Below, piece by piece: positions 26,263-34,096 of a stretch of 62,509 nucleotides of DNA. The notes under the pieces are model-generated. The model saw only the letters and a program-made list of their open reading frames with translations. It was not told the DNA's origin and did not search any database. Origin of the DNA: Candidatus Terraquivivens tikiterensis (lineage in GTDB: Archaea > Thermoproteota > Nitrososphaeria_A > Caldarchaeales > Wolframiiraptoraceae). The stretch spans positions 1 to 62,509 of the forward strand of contig NDWU01000007.1 of NCBI GenBank assembly GCA_003056285.1, given 5' to 3'. A program made the translations under genes and the position numbers. Position 1 is the first letter of the stretch, and each line of letters opens with the position of its first letter.

Positions 26263-26862
26263 CTACAGGACCTTAGACAGCCTTCTCTCCACATCGTCCC
26301 AATTTACTACGTTCCACCATGCGTCTATGTATGCCTTCCTGTCGTTCTTATACTGAAGGTAGTAAGCATGCTCGAAAGTGTCAAGGACTAGGAGCGGAGC
26401 GGCGCCGGGCACGAGCTGGTTATTGTGCTTCTCGACCTGCAGTATTATCAACCTATCGCCCTCAGGGTCGTAGGCCAAGAGTCCCCAGCCAAAGCCTTCA
26501 GCCGTCGCGGCCAAGGAGCTCAGCTGCGCCTTGAAGCTCTCGAACCCTCCTAAGTCTTTATCGATCCTATCCCCTAATATCCCGCCCAGCTTCCCGCCGC
26601 CACTCGGGCTCATGTTCTCCCAGTAGATCGAGTGGAGTATGTGGCCGGAAAGGTTGAACGATAGATCGCGGGCTACGGCCTTGAAGTCTATCGCCTCGCC
26701 AGTAGCCCTCGCCCTCTCCAGTTTTTCGATGGCTGCGTTCGCGCCGTTCACGTATGCAAGGTGGTGCTTGTCGTGATGGACCCTCAGTATCCCTTCCGAT
26801 AGGTGCGGCTCCAGGACGTTGTATGGATACGGTAGCTCTGGAAGCGTGTACTTTTTAGCCAT
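26263..26862 (-). CDS. sod: Superoxide dismutase, Fe/Mn type
   Basis: This 199-residue enzyme removes superoxide. All four metal ligands are seen: His in LRVHHDKHH, His in LSGHILHSIYWENM, and Asp and His in VLDTFEHAYYLQYKNDRK. The C-terminus YIDAWWNVVNWDDVERR is typical. Metal preference cannot be decided here. It is a single gene on the minus strand. Confidence 0.97.
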   Translation of the reverse strand: MAKKYTLPELPYPYNVLEPHLSEGILRVHHDKHHLAYVNGANAAIEKLERARATGEAIDFKAVARDLSFNLSGHILHSIYWENMSPSGGGKLGGILGDRIDKDLGGFESFKAQLSSLAATAEGFGWGLLAYDPEGDRLIILQVEKHNNQLVPGAAPLLVLDTFEHAYYLQYKNDRKAYIDAWWNVVNWDDVERRLSKVL

Positions 26863-26918
26863 AACATTATTATGATTTCAACCGATTTTAAACCTTTCGT
26901 AAAAATCCCCGCTCATGG

Positions 26919-28151
26919 CTAATGCGCCCTCGAGACGGATTCGACTATCCTACGTATATCTTCATACAACGTGGCCGGTAGGCCGAGTATGCTCACGTCC
27001 ATGAACCCCCTGACGAGGAGGGCCTCCGCCTCTTCCTTGGAGAGTCCCCTGGTCATCAGGTACTCTACCTGCTCCCTCGCGATTTTTCCGATTGCGGCCT
27101 CATGGGTTAGCTCGACGCCCCTCGCTTCAGCGTCAAGCCTCGGTATGGCATGTATTGATGCTCTGTCAGAAAGCAGTAGGCCCATGCACTCGATGTGCCC
27201 CTTGCATTCCTCCCTCCTCCCAACGAGTAGCCCCCTCAGGTATGCCTGGGCGGCCTCTGTCGCTACCACCCTGGATACTATCTCTCCCCGCGAGCCCTTA
27301 CCGTCGAGCACTACCCTCGCACCTACGTCGACGTAGCTTCTATCCTTGACGTAGAGGATGGAGTTGAACCTTGCCCTGGCACCCTCTCCCGCGCAGTACG
27401 CTACCGGATACATTTGCAGGCTCCTAACAGGGCTTAGGCAGATATAGTTGCTGACGAACGTCGCCCCCTCTTCGAGCAGGACTGCGGTCCTAGGCCTGGC
27501 ATCAAACCCAGGGGCCCAGCCGTGTACCATCGTGAACGTTAGCCTAGCGCCCCGCTTGACGTAAATTTCTGTTATTCCGACGTGTAGGCCGCGGCTAACG
27601 CTCGGGTGGATGGTACAGCCAGTAATTATCTGTGCGTCAGAACCAGGCTCGGCGACTATGACGTTGTGGACGTTCTGGTTAAACCTGTCGGTCGAGACGA
27701 ATAAGCATGCTTGGAGGGGGAACGTCAGTTTCTGCCCCTCTAGGATCCTGACGAAGTATCCATCGTCCCAGTCCCTGTAGGCAAGCTCTGTAAACTCATC
27801 CGCACCACTGTCGACGAGCCGCCAGAAGTAATCCTTGAGCCATTCGTGTCTTTGGAGGGCCTGCCTAACGCTCGTCATCTCGACCCTATTCTCAAAGGCC
27901 CTCTTAATACCATGAAAGACGGGTACGTCGTCTATTTGGAAATAAGTCCCAGACCTATCATCCTCGTTAGGCTTTATGCCAACCTGAATCGAGCGTTCGG
28001 CTACATCGTTTGGAAGGCTCGCCAAAGGGCACGGCGTCCACCTCTTAACGCCTCTAATAAACTCTTTTATGTCCGGTGCTGGGACCCTGTCTTCCTGCGA
28101 TGAATTCAATGAAGCTCTCTCATGCCCATCAGAAGACACTTCTCGCACCAA
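26919..28151 (-). CDS. SufB/SufD family Fe-S cluster scaffold protein
   Basis: This 410-residue protein has the right-handed beta-helix core of SufB/SufD with TMVHGWAPGFDARPRTAVLLEEG and a C-terminal RLDAEARGVELTHEAAIGKI followed by EQVEYLMTRGLSKEEAEALL, the most conserved stretch of the family. It overlaps sufC upstream by 46 bases. Only one such gene is present where many organisms have two, so it may act as a single SufB-like scaffold or another copy lies elsewhere. Confidence 0.93.
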   Translation of the reverse strand: MVREVSSDGHERASLNSSQEDRVPAPDIKEFIRGVKRWTPCPLASLPNDVAERSIQVGIKPNEDDRSGTYFQIDDVPVFHGIKRAFENRVEMTSVRQALQRHEWLKDYFWRLVDSGADEFTELAYRDWDDGYFVRILEGQKLTFPLQACLFVSTDRFNQNVHNVIVAEPGSDAQIITGCTIHPSVSRGLHVGITEIYVKRGARLTFTMVHGWAPGFDARPRTAVLLEEGATFVSNYICLSPVRSLQMYPVAYCAGEGARARFNSILYVKDRSYVDVGARVVLDGKGSRGEIVSRVVATEAAQAYLRGLLVGRREECKGHIECMGLLLSDRASIHAIPRLDAEARGVELTHEAAIGKIAREQVEYLMTRGLSKEEAEALLVRGFMDVSILGLPATLYEDIRRIVESVSRAH

Positions 28152-28834
28152 CCGTACCCTTCGTGGAGTATTTGCGTAAGAATCCTGAGCGGGTTGCCTG
28201 AGCAGGCTATCGTTCCATGTATGATAACATGACCTTTGGTCGCGTTCAGGTAGCGGAGGATGTGGCCCGTGTGGGTTATCAGCAGACCGGTGCTCCCAGA
28301 CAGGTAGCTGTTCAGGACTTTTCCTATCCTCTCAAGGTTCTCGACGTCAACGCCAGAATCCGGCTCATCGATTAGCACAAACTCTGGCCTCTGGGCAAGT
28401 AGCTGGAGTATCTCTGAGCGCTTCACCTCCCCTCCTGAAAAGTTAACGTTTAGGTCCCGTTCAAGGAATTCATTGCTTATGTTCAAAGCCCTGGTTAGGC
28501 TTGCCAGCTCGTCCCCCGCCCTTCCGAGAAAGCCGCTAACGAGGTCCTTAAGCTTTACGCCCCTGAGCGCTGGAGGATTCTGAAAGGCGACGCCTATGCC
28601 GAGCCTTATTCTCTCGTTTATGGGCATGTCGGTTATATCCCTATCTTTAAAGTATATCCTGCCCTTCACAACCCTGTAGTCTGAGAAGCCTACGATCGTC
28701 TTGATAAGTGTAGACTTTCCCGAGCCGTTGGGGCCGAAGAGGACGTGCGTCTCGCCTTTAGGAACCTCTAGCGTAAGGTCCTTTATGACAGTCCTACCAG
28801 CAACCTCGACCGTTAGATCTTCTATCCGTAACAT
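28106..28834 (-). CDS. sufC: SufC ATPase of the SUF iron-sulfur system
   Basis: This 242-residue ABC-type ATPase drives the SufBD scaffold. It has Walker A (LFGPNGSGKSTLIKTIVG), the signature VNFSGGEVKRSEILQLLAQ, Walker B (FVLIDEPDSGVDVENL) and a switch His in LLITHTGH. The start is the ATG at 28834 before LRIEDLTVEV; an earlier start at 28849 is possible. It is the first gene of a sufC-sufB/D pair. Confidence 0.95.
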   Translation of the reverse strand: MLRIEDLTVEVAGRTVIKDLTLEVPKGETHVLFGPNGSGKSTLIKTIVGFSDYRVVKGRIYFKDRDITDMPINERIRLGIGVAFQNPPALRGVKLKDLVSGFLGRAGDELASLTRALNISNEFLERDLNVNFSGGEVKRSEILQLLAQRPEFVLIDEPDSGVDVENLERIGKVLNSYLSGSTGLLITHTGHILRYLNATKGHVIIHGTIACSGNPLRILTQILHEGYGWCEKCLLMGMRELH

Positions 28835-28963
28835 AGGGTCGACACCCAACCGTCATACACAACACGTCTTAATTATACCTTTACAAAGAATTCTTTACAG
28901 CCGCCGACCCATCGAAACCGTTAAGAGCTATACCCAGTAGTTTAAAGCGAATAAGCCTAACAT

Positions 28964-29128
28964 CGCGGCGGAAATCCGCGTGCTTTAAGCGCAGGGTAAG
29001 GACCGAAGGCTCCTTCGCTGCCTTTCGTGGGGCTTGAGCTGCCGGGCCAAGCCTGCTGAGGCCTCTGCAGCAACCTTCCGGATGCGTATAGGAAAGTTGA
29101 CCCTCGAAGGGAGCCTGCGCTTTGGCGG
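28964..29128 (+). ncRNA. Candidate structured RNA A upstream of the UPF0148 gene
   Basis: The intergenic region 28850-29406 has no convincing gene but is full of complementary segments. AAGCGCAGG (28987-28995) pairs perfectly with CCTGCGCTT (29114-29122). CTCCTTCG (29010-29017) pairs with CGAAGGGAG (29105-29113) with one bulge. Inside are the hairpins GGCTT/AAGCC near 29031-29052 and TGCTG/CAGCA near 29054-29072. A TATA-like TTTAAA is at 28941-28946. I could not match it to RNase P or SRP RNA, and the strand is assumed from the TATA box. Confidence 0.4.
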
Positions 29129-29251
29129 AGGTAGGACACGGTCGCGAACCAAGGGCCGCTGGCTTAAGCCTTGGTCAGCCCATAAAGACATCACGCAGCT
29201 ACATCCTAAACGCATGTAAGGTTTCTTTTTGGGTGCCATGTGTTATAAGGG

Positions 29252-29323
29252 CCCTACTCGGCTCCGGGATGGCCGGGCTGAGCGATGAGGTCGTGAGCCG
29301 AGACGATAGAGCCTTCAGTAGGG
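29252..29323 (+). ncRNA. Candidate structured RNA B or leader hairpin
   Basis: CCCTACT (29252-29258) pairs with AGTAGGG (29317-29323), and CGGCTC (29259-29264) with GAGCCG (29295-29300), so the two helices stack on the 5' side with an asymmetric internal loop on the 3' side. A TATA-like GTTATAAGG at 29242-29250 lies next to it, too close to start a transcript before the first helix. It may be part of a longer leader of the 29407 gene or a transcript of its own. Confidence 0.35.
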
Positions 29324-29406
29324 ATAACTCAGGAAGTCAACGCGCCGAAGATAATGGTAATTTAACGGTTAAATACAGTCTTCACAATATTTTAACAGAG
29401 TGAAGC

Positions 29407-29769
29407 ATGAGCATAAAGGATGAGGATGTCCAGCGCATGTCCCAAGCCCTGAAGTCCGGCGCGAAGTTAACGTCTGAAGTATGTCCCGTATGCTCAAGCC
29501 CGATCTTTGAAATAAAGGGAGAGCTGTGGTGCTTAAAATGTAATAAAAAGGTCGTTAAGGTGAGGGAAAATTCAGAAGTCGTCGACGCCATGCTACCGTA
29601 CACCCTAAACAATTTGAGCGCGGTCGTCGTTGAGAAGATAGAGCAGCTTTCCGGTCTACTTTTAAGGCTTACGGAGCTTTCTGATATAAAAAACATGGCG
29701 GATACGCTCTCAGCCCTCTTAAGTGTCCTTTCACAGAGTGAAAGCTTAAAAGAGAAATTGCGCAAGTAG
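29407..29769 (+). CDS. UPF0148 / autoantigen p27-like zinc-ribbon protein
   Basis: This 120-residue protein has a single zinc ribbon (VCPVCSSPIFEIKGELWCLKC, residues 22-42), preceded by a short helix (MSQALKSGAKLTSEV) and followed by a helical tail. This is the layout of the archaeal UPF0148 family (Sjogren's syndrome/scleroderma autoantigen 1-like). Function is unknown. It borders the predicted replication origin. Confidence 0.85.
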   Translation: MSIKDEDVQRMSQALKSGAKLTSEVCPVCSSPIFEIKGELWCLKCNKKVVKVRENSEVVDAMLPYTLNNLSAVVVEKIEQLSGLLLRLTELSDIKNMADTLSALLSVLSQSESLKEKLRK

Positions 29770-30077
29770 CCTGTGAAGCTTTGAACTGCCGAACCTTACT
29801 CCTGTGATACCAGAATGATTCTTTTTGTGTATATTCTTTAAGTATCGGATAGTATACTTTAACGCCATGTGAACGTGATTCTCGTGGAAATAGGACCCAC
29901 GACAGACGACCGCTTAACCAGTTTCTGATCATTTTAAATTATATTTAACGAACATCTTCCATCTAATGAGTAAAGTTTATCGTTTAAGGTCTGATGATGC
30001 CCTCTTGATTTATGCGATCTTCCATTCACCGCCTCCTTCACAAAACTTCAAAGGGCGTGCTGCCACGCACCCTCCAA

Positions 30078-30103
30078 CTTTCCATGAGAAATGGAGGGGT
30101 GTC
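30078..30103 (+). repeat. Origin recognition box 1 (ORB-like)
   Basis: The core is TCCATGAGAAAT, two variable bases, then AGGGGTGT. It follows the archaeal ORB pattern of a TTCCA-like half, a GAAA centre and a GGGGT G-string that is bound by Orc1/Cdc6. It matches ORB2 at 20 of 22 positions. Confidence 0.8.
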
Positions 30104-30252
30104 AAAAGCCAAGTTCGTTAACTGTGAAGGACGATTATATTGGTTTTTTCGTAAAAAATCGCTAGAAAACGAGCCAGTTGGTTGTTTAGACCGTCGTTTT
30201 ATTCTCAACCTGTGAAGTTTTTCTTTTTTCTTGGTTTTCAACGGAGGGGGAT

Positions 30253-30275
30253 ACACCCCTTGATTTCTCATGGAG
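30253..30275 (-). repeat. Origin recognition box 2 (ORB-like), inverted
   Basis: Read on the minus strand it repeats the ORB1 core with only the two variable bases changed (CA instead of GG). It is followed by a C-rich TATCCCCC. The two boxes have their G-strings facing each other across about 150 AT-rich bases. Confidence 0.8.
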
Positions 30276-30428
30276 GTCATCGTTCCCAGCTTTTTGGCTA
30301 CCGTTGACCTTATGTTTAGGGTTGTTAGGATTTTTTGTTTAAAAAAATAAACAATGAAATTTTTTCAACGAACAAGAGATGACCGAACAGAGAATAACGG
30401 TTTGTTCAAGAAAAAGAGATGAGGAACA

Positions 30429-31700
30429 ATGAACAGAGAAATAGATTTCCAGCAGAAAGGGTGGGGTGTCCAGCTAGACCCCCTATCTGACCTTATCTCC
30501 GCATCATCCAAAAAGGGGTTGTTTAAGAATAGGAACGTGCTAAGGTCAGATTACTTACCCAACAACCTACCACATAGATGGGAGCATATTAGGCGGCTGG
30601 GCGAGATACTTGCTCCATCTTTCAACAACGCTAGACCGTCAAACGTCTTCATATACGGTAAGACGGGTACTGGTAAGACGGCTGTGGTTAAGCACACGTT
30701 TAAGCGATTCAACGAGGAGACCGTTCGTAAGAATTTACCTTTAAAATTCATATACATCAATTGCCGAATTGCAGGCACGGAGTATCGGGTCCTGGCGGAG
30801 CTTTGTGCTGCTATAGGGCAAAAAGTGCCGTTCACGGGCCTATCGAAGGCTGAAGTTTTCAATAGGTTCGTATCCAATCTTTCCTCATCCAACTTGATGG
30901 TGGTTGTATGCTTGGACGAGGTCGACATGCTCGTGAAAAATTTTGGAGACGACCTACTCTACGAGCTCACAAGGGTTAATGAATCCCTTGACGGTGGGCA
31001 GGTGGCTATCGTCGGCGTATCGAACGACTTGATGTTCAAAGAGATGCTTGACCCTAGGGTCTTGAGCAGCCTAAGCGAGGAGGAGATAGTCTTCCATCCA
31101 TACACTGCATCCGAGCTTGTGGATATCTTGAGCGAGAGGGCCGCCCTTGCCTTCAACGAAGGTGCTGTCTCTCAAGAGATAATAATGCTATGCGCTGCGC
31201 TTGCGGCTGCAGAGCACGGCGATGCTAGAAGAGCCTTAGACTTATTGAGGGTGGCCGGCGAGGTTGCAGAGAGGGCTGGAGCTCAGAAGGTCGAGGAAAA
31301 ACACGTAAGGGTCGCTCAAGGGATAATCGAGAGAGGAAGGGTCTTCGAGGCGCTATCATCCCTTCCCCTTCACAGTAAGCTCGTTTTGCTTTCTGTAGTT
31401 TTAACGATGAAAAATGGAAAAGAGATAACTTCTGGGACCTTGTACGCGGTCTACAAAGAGCTATGCGAGCTGCTCGGCATGGAGCCATTGACTGACAGAA
31501 GGACGAGTAGCCTACTATCCGAGCTAAACATGCTAGGTGTATTGGATTGTGAGCTCGTAAGTCTTGGGAGGTACGGTAGGACCAGAAAGGTATTCCTCAC
31601 GTTGCCCTTGGACGAGGTCGTAGGCGTCTTTGAGAAGGACGAAGTCCTATCAAACATGTTGGGGTACGTGCCCACCTCCCTCAAAAAACGTAACGCATAA
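30429..31700 (+). CDS. orc1/cdc6: Origin recognition protein Orc1/Cdc6
   Basis: This 423-residue AAA+ initiator binds ORB elements and loads the MCM helicase. It has an N-terminal LPHRWEHIRRLGEILAP, Walker A (YGKTGTGKTAVVKH), Walker B (MVVVCLDEVDML), sensor 1 (AIVGVSNDL), the sensor 2 region GDARRALDLLRVAGEVA and a C-terminal winged helix. All parts are intact. It starts with ATG at 30429 behind a GATGAGG site. It lies immediately beside its predicted target, as is common in archaea. Confidence 0.97.
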   Translation: MNREIDFQQKGWGVQLDPLSDLISASSKKGLFKNRNVLRSDYLPNNLPHRWEHIRRLGEILAPSFNNARPSNVFIYGKTGTGKTAVVKHTFKRFNEETVRKNLPLKFIYINCRIAGTEYRVLAELCAAIGQKVPFTGLSKAEVFNRFVSNLSSSNLMVVVCLDEVDMLVKNFGDDLLYELTRVNESLDGGQVAIVGVSNDLMFKEMLDPRVLSSLSEEEIVFHPYTASELVDILSERAALAFNEGAVSQEIIMLCAALAAAEHGDARRALDLLRVAGEVAERAGAQKVEEKHVRVAQGIIERGRVFEALSSLPLHSKLVLLSVVLTMKNGKEITSGTLYAVYKELCELLGMEPLTDRRTSSLLSELNMLGVLDCELVSLGRYGRTRKVFLTLPLDEVVGVFEKDEVLSNMLGYVPTSLKKRNA

Positions 31701-31733
31701 ATTTTCTTTTTCAAGAAAAGGCATGATGCTTAG

Positions 31734-33212
31734 TTGGTGGCCTTAAACGACGGTAGAAAAATAATCCTGACGGCTTTAAAGGGCGGTTACCATTTAACTG
31801 AGGAAGCTTTAGAGATATTGAAAAAATCGGAAGACCCTATCGGGACGCTGAACACAGTTATAGATTACGTAAAAAAGACGAACCCTAGCTGCGTCGTACT
31901 CGATGGAGAACTGATAAGGGCTGTTATCAAGCAAACGGGAAAATTGCAGGAACCCGAACCTGTACAAGAGGAAGAGCCCATTGTATACGCGTGCCCCGAG
32001 GTAAAAATCATCCACCATTATCCCGAGGATATCAGGATCGAAGGGCGTTTCGAAGAATTCTACAGGTACTTCCACAGTCGTTACATGAAGCTTAGGAAAA
32101 TACTCGAGGATAGGGGTATCAAATTCATCCCCCTATCCGAAATCGTAAAGATGAAGAAAGATCAGGAGGCTACTGTCGCAGTCATGGTGCTGGATAGAAA
32201 GGATACGGAGAGGGCCATCGTATTCGAATGCGAAGACCCATCGACCACTGCGACCGTTCTTGTTCCGAAGAAGGCTGGAGAGGTTCTCGCGAAGGCTGAG
32301 ACTGTATTGGTAGACTGCGTGGTTGGTATGAGGCTAAGAAAGGTCAACGATACGGTCATCGTTCAGGATATATTACACCCAGACGTTCCGATAAATCAAA
32401 AGCACGCATCCTCAGGACCCGACATGTACGTGTGCCTGATATCAGACATACACATCGGAAGCAAAAATTTCCGGAGAGACCTATTCGAATCGTTCCTTGA
32501 TTGGATAAACAGGGATAGGGATGGTGAGGTCAAAAGGATAGGGTGCATCGTCCTGTGTGGGGATCTGGTCGATGGCGTAGGCGTATATCCCGGGCAGGAA
32601 AAGGAGCTTGAGGTTGTATCGGTAAACGAGCAATTCTATGCCGCGGCCAAGATTTTATCCGAAATCCCTGAACGCATCGAACTCGTATATCTGCCTGGTA
32701 ACCATGAGCCGGTTAGGAAAGCGCTGCCCCAGCCCCCGGTCCCGGATCCTTACAAAAAAATCCTGGAAAGTGGGCGGAAGCTAAAGTTTGTTGGAAACCC
32801 CGCAAAAATTTTAATCGGAAATAGGCTTTTGCATCTGTACCACGGCCAGAGCCTCGACGACCTAATACAGATACTCCCAAGCGTTTCGTACAGTACGCTA
32901 CACGAAAACATAGGAAAGGTCCTCGAGGCCATGCTACAAGCCAGGCATCTGGCACCATGCTACGGTCAGAATACGCCCCTCCTGCCCCTTGACAGCGACC
33001 CCTTGGTAATCGAGGAGGTGCCCGACGTTCTCTGCACGGGCCATGTTCACGTAGCGGGGGTTAAGTCCTACAAGGGCGTGCTGCTCATAAACTCGGGCTG
33101 CTGGCAGGAACAAACATCGTTCCAGCAAAGCGCCGGCCTTAAACCTACTGTCGGAACCGCCGTACTCGTGAATTTGGCTGACATGTCGACAAAGTTAAAG
33201 CTCTTCGGTTGA
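31734..33212 (+). CDS. polB: DNA polymerase D small subunit (DP1)
   Basis: This 492-residue exonuclease subunit of family D polymerase has an N-terminal helical region, an OB fold and a calcineurin-like phosphodiesterase domain. The phosphodiesterase motifs are complete: LISDIHIGS, VLCGDLVDGVG, YLPGNHEP, the LYHGQS histidine and CTGHVHVAG, so 3'-5' exonuclease activity is likely. The predicted start is a TTG; no better start is seen. PolD is absent from Crenarchaeota, which helps to place the organism. It follows orc1 by 33 bases and may be co-transcribed. Confidence 0.96.
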   Translation: MVALNDGRKIILTALKGGYHLTEEALEILKKSEDPIGTLNTVIDYVKKTNPSCVVLDGELIRAVIKQTGKLQEPEPVQEEEPIVYACPEVKIIHHYPEDIRIEGRFEEFYRYFHSRYMKLRKILEDRGIKFIPLSEIVKMKKDQEATVAVMVLDRKDTERAIVFECEDPSTTATVLVPKKAGEVLAKAETVLVDCVVGMRLRKVNDTVIVQDILHPDVPINQKHASSGPDMYVCLISDIHIGSKNFRRDLFESFLDWINRDRDGEVKRIGCIVLCGDLVDGVGVYPGQEKELEVVSVNEQFYAAAKILSEIPERIELVYLPGNHEPVRKALPQPPVPDPYKKILESGRKLKFVGNPAKILIGNRLLHLYHGQSLDDLIQILPSVSYSTLHENIGKVLEAMLQARHLAPCYGQNTPLLPLDSDPLVIEEVPDVLCTGHVHVAGVKSYKGVLLINSGCWQEQTSFQQSAGLKPTVGTAVLVNLADMSTKLKLFG

Positions 33213-33249
33213 AAACGGTTTTTAGGTTACCTTAGGGTTTGTTGAAAGC

Positions 33250-34068
33250 ATGCTCATAGGCTTCATGAACAATCCTTGGCTACCGATAATGGACGAGGTC
33301 AAATTCGCTATAAACAACGAATTCGACTTTATAGAGATAACCGTCGAGTACCCTGAGGCCGTGCCGGAAAAGCTGCTGCCCCTACACGAAGAGATAAGAA
33401 ACTCGCTCAGGAAGAATGGGCTGGATGCCGTATGCCACGTACCTTGGTATTTCCACCTCGGCCATCCTTACCCGAACATAAGGGCGTGCTACGTCTCCGA
33501 GACGTTGAGGGCAATAGAGGTTGCAGGGGCCTTGGAAACGGTCAAGATAGTTATACACACGGAGTATGCTGAGGGGCTGCCCTCAAAATACTTCGGAGAA
33601 AATCGGGAAGAGATGCTCAAAAACTTCTCGTTAAGCTTGGATGAGATAAAGGAGAAGGCGGACGAGTATGGGATGGTGGTTATGTTGGAGAACACGGACG
33701 ATAAGGCTGCAAAGCTTAGCGAGCTGCTCTGGCTACTCGACTCGAAGAAAATGAAGGCCACGCTCGATGTGGGTCATGCGTTCACGAACTACCACGGTGA
33801 CAGCAGATCCCTCAACGAATTCATAAAGGCCCTCGGTAGTAGGATAGGCCACGTCCACGTAAGCGACAACTTCGGCTCGGGAGACCTGCATCTTCCTATA
33901 GGCGTGGGAAGGATACCATGGCAAGAGGTCCTGTCCGAGCTAAAGGGTTTGGGATACGACGGGAGCATCACCTTGGAGGTTCACTCGAGAGACAGGGATT
34001 ACTTGCTGCTAAGCAGGGATAAGGTTCTAAGAATCTTGCGGGATATATACGACGAAGGGTTTATTTAA
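33250..34068 (+). CDS. Sugar phosphate isomerase/epimerase family TIM barrel
   Basis: This 272-residue protein of the AP endonuclease 2/xylose isomerase-like superfamily has NEFDFIEITVEYPE, VCHVPWYFHLG, IHTEYAEG, VMLENTDDK, LDVGHAFTNYHG, IGHVHVSDNFG and ITLEVHSRD. These contain the His, Glu and Asp ligands of the triple-metal centre. It could be a sugar isomerase or an endonuclease IV-like enzyme; the first is more likely by length and motif spacing. It starts 38 bases behind the DP1 gene. Confidence 0.85.
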   Translation: MLIGFMNNPWLPIMDEVKFAINNEFDFIEITVEYPEAVPEKLLPLHEEIRNSLRKNGLDAVCHVPWYFHLGHPYPNIRACYVSETLRAIEVAGALETVKIVIHTEYAEGLPSKYFGENREEMLKNFSLSLDEIKEKADEYGMVVMLENTDDKAAKLSELLWLLDSKKMKATLDVGHAFTNYHGDSRSLNEFIKALGSRIGHVHVSDNFGSGDLHLPIGVGRIPWQEVLSELKGLGYDGSITLEVHSRDRDYLLLSRDKVLRILRDIYDEGFI

Positions 34069-34096
34069 AGACGTTAACAGGTTTCATACGTACGTT

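Larger units (their letters stand above)
29770..30428. other. oriC: Predicted replication origin region
   Basis: This 659-base non-coding, AT-rich stretch lies directly before orc1/cdc6. It holds two origin-recognition-box-like elements in opposite orientation (30078-30103 and 30253-30275). Between them are runs of A and T such as GGTTTTTTCGTAAAAAAT and TTTTTCTTTTTTC, suitable as a duplex-unwinding element. The octamer CTGTGAAG occurs three times in the same direction (29771, 30122, 30210). A direct repeat containing AAGAGATGA is at 30374 and 30414, next to the orc1 start. The small open frame at 30012-30215 crosses ORB1 and is not thought to be a gene. Confidence 0.8.

Noticed and set aside
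28985-29239. Minus-strand open frame of 84 codons in the structured intergenic region
   Set aside because: It is Arg- and Pro-rich with no family resemblance and no ribosome binding site, and it lies across strong RNA-like helices.
29265-29310. C/D box guide RNA
   Set aside because: CTGA followed by GCGATGA resembles a D'/C' pair, but the outer C and D boxes do not match the consensus, so the pattern is incomplete.
29881-29906. Third ORB-like element
   Set aside because: CTCGTGGAAATAGGACCC has a GTGGAAA core similar to ORBs, but the G-string is missing and it matches the two good elements poorly.
30012-30215. Plus-strand open frame of 67 codons inside the origin
   Set aside because: It crosses an ORB element and AT-rich runs, has no family match, and ends in the middle of the unwinding region.
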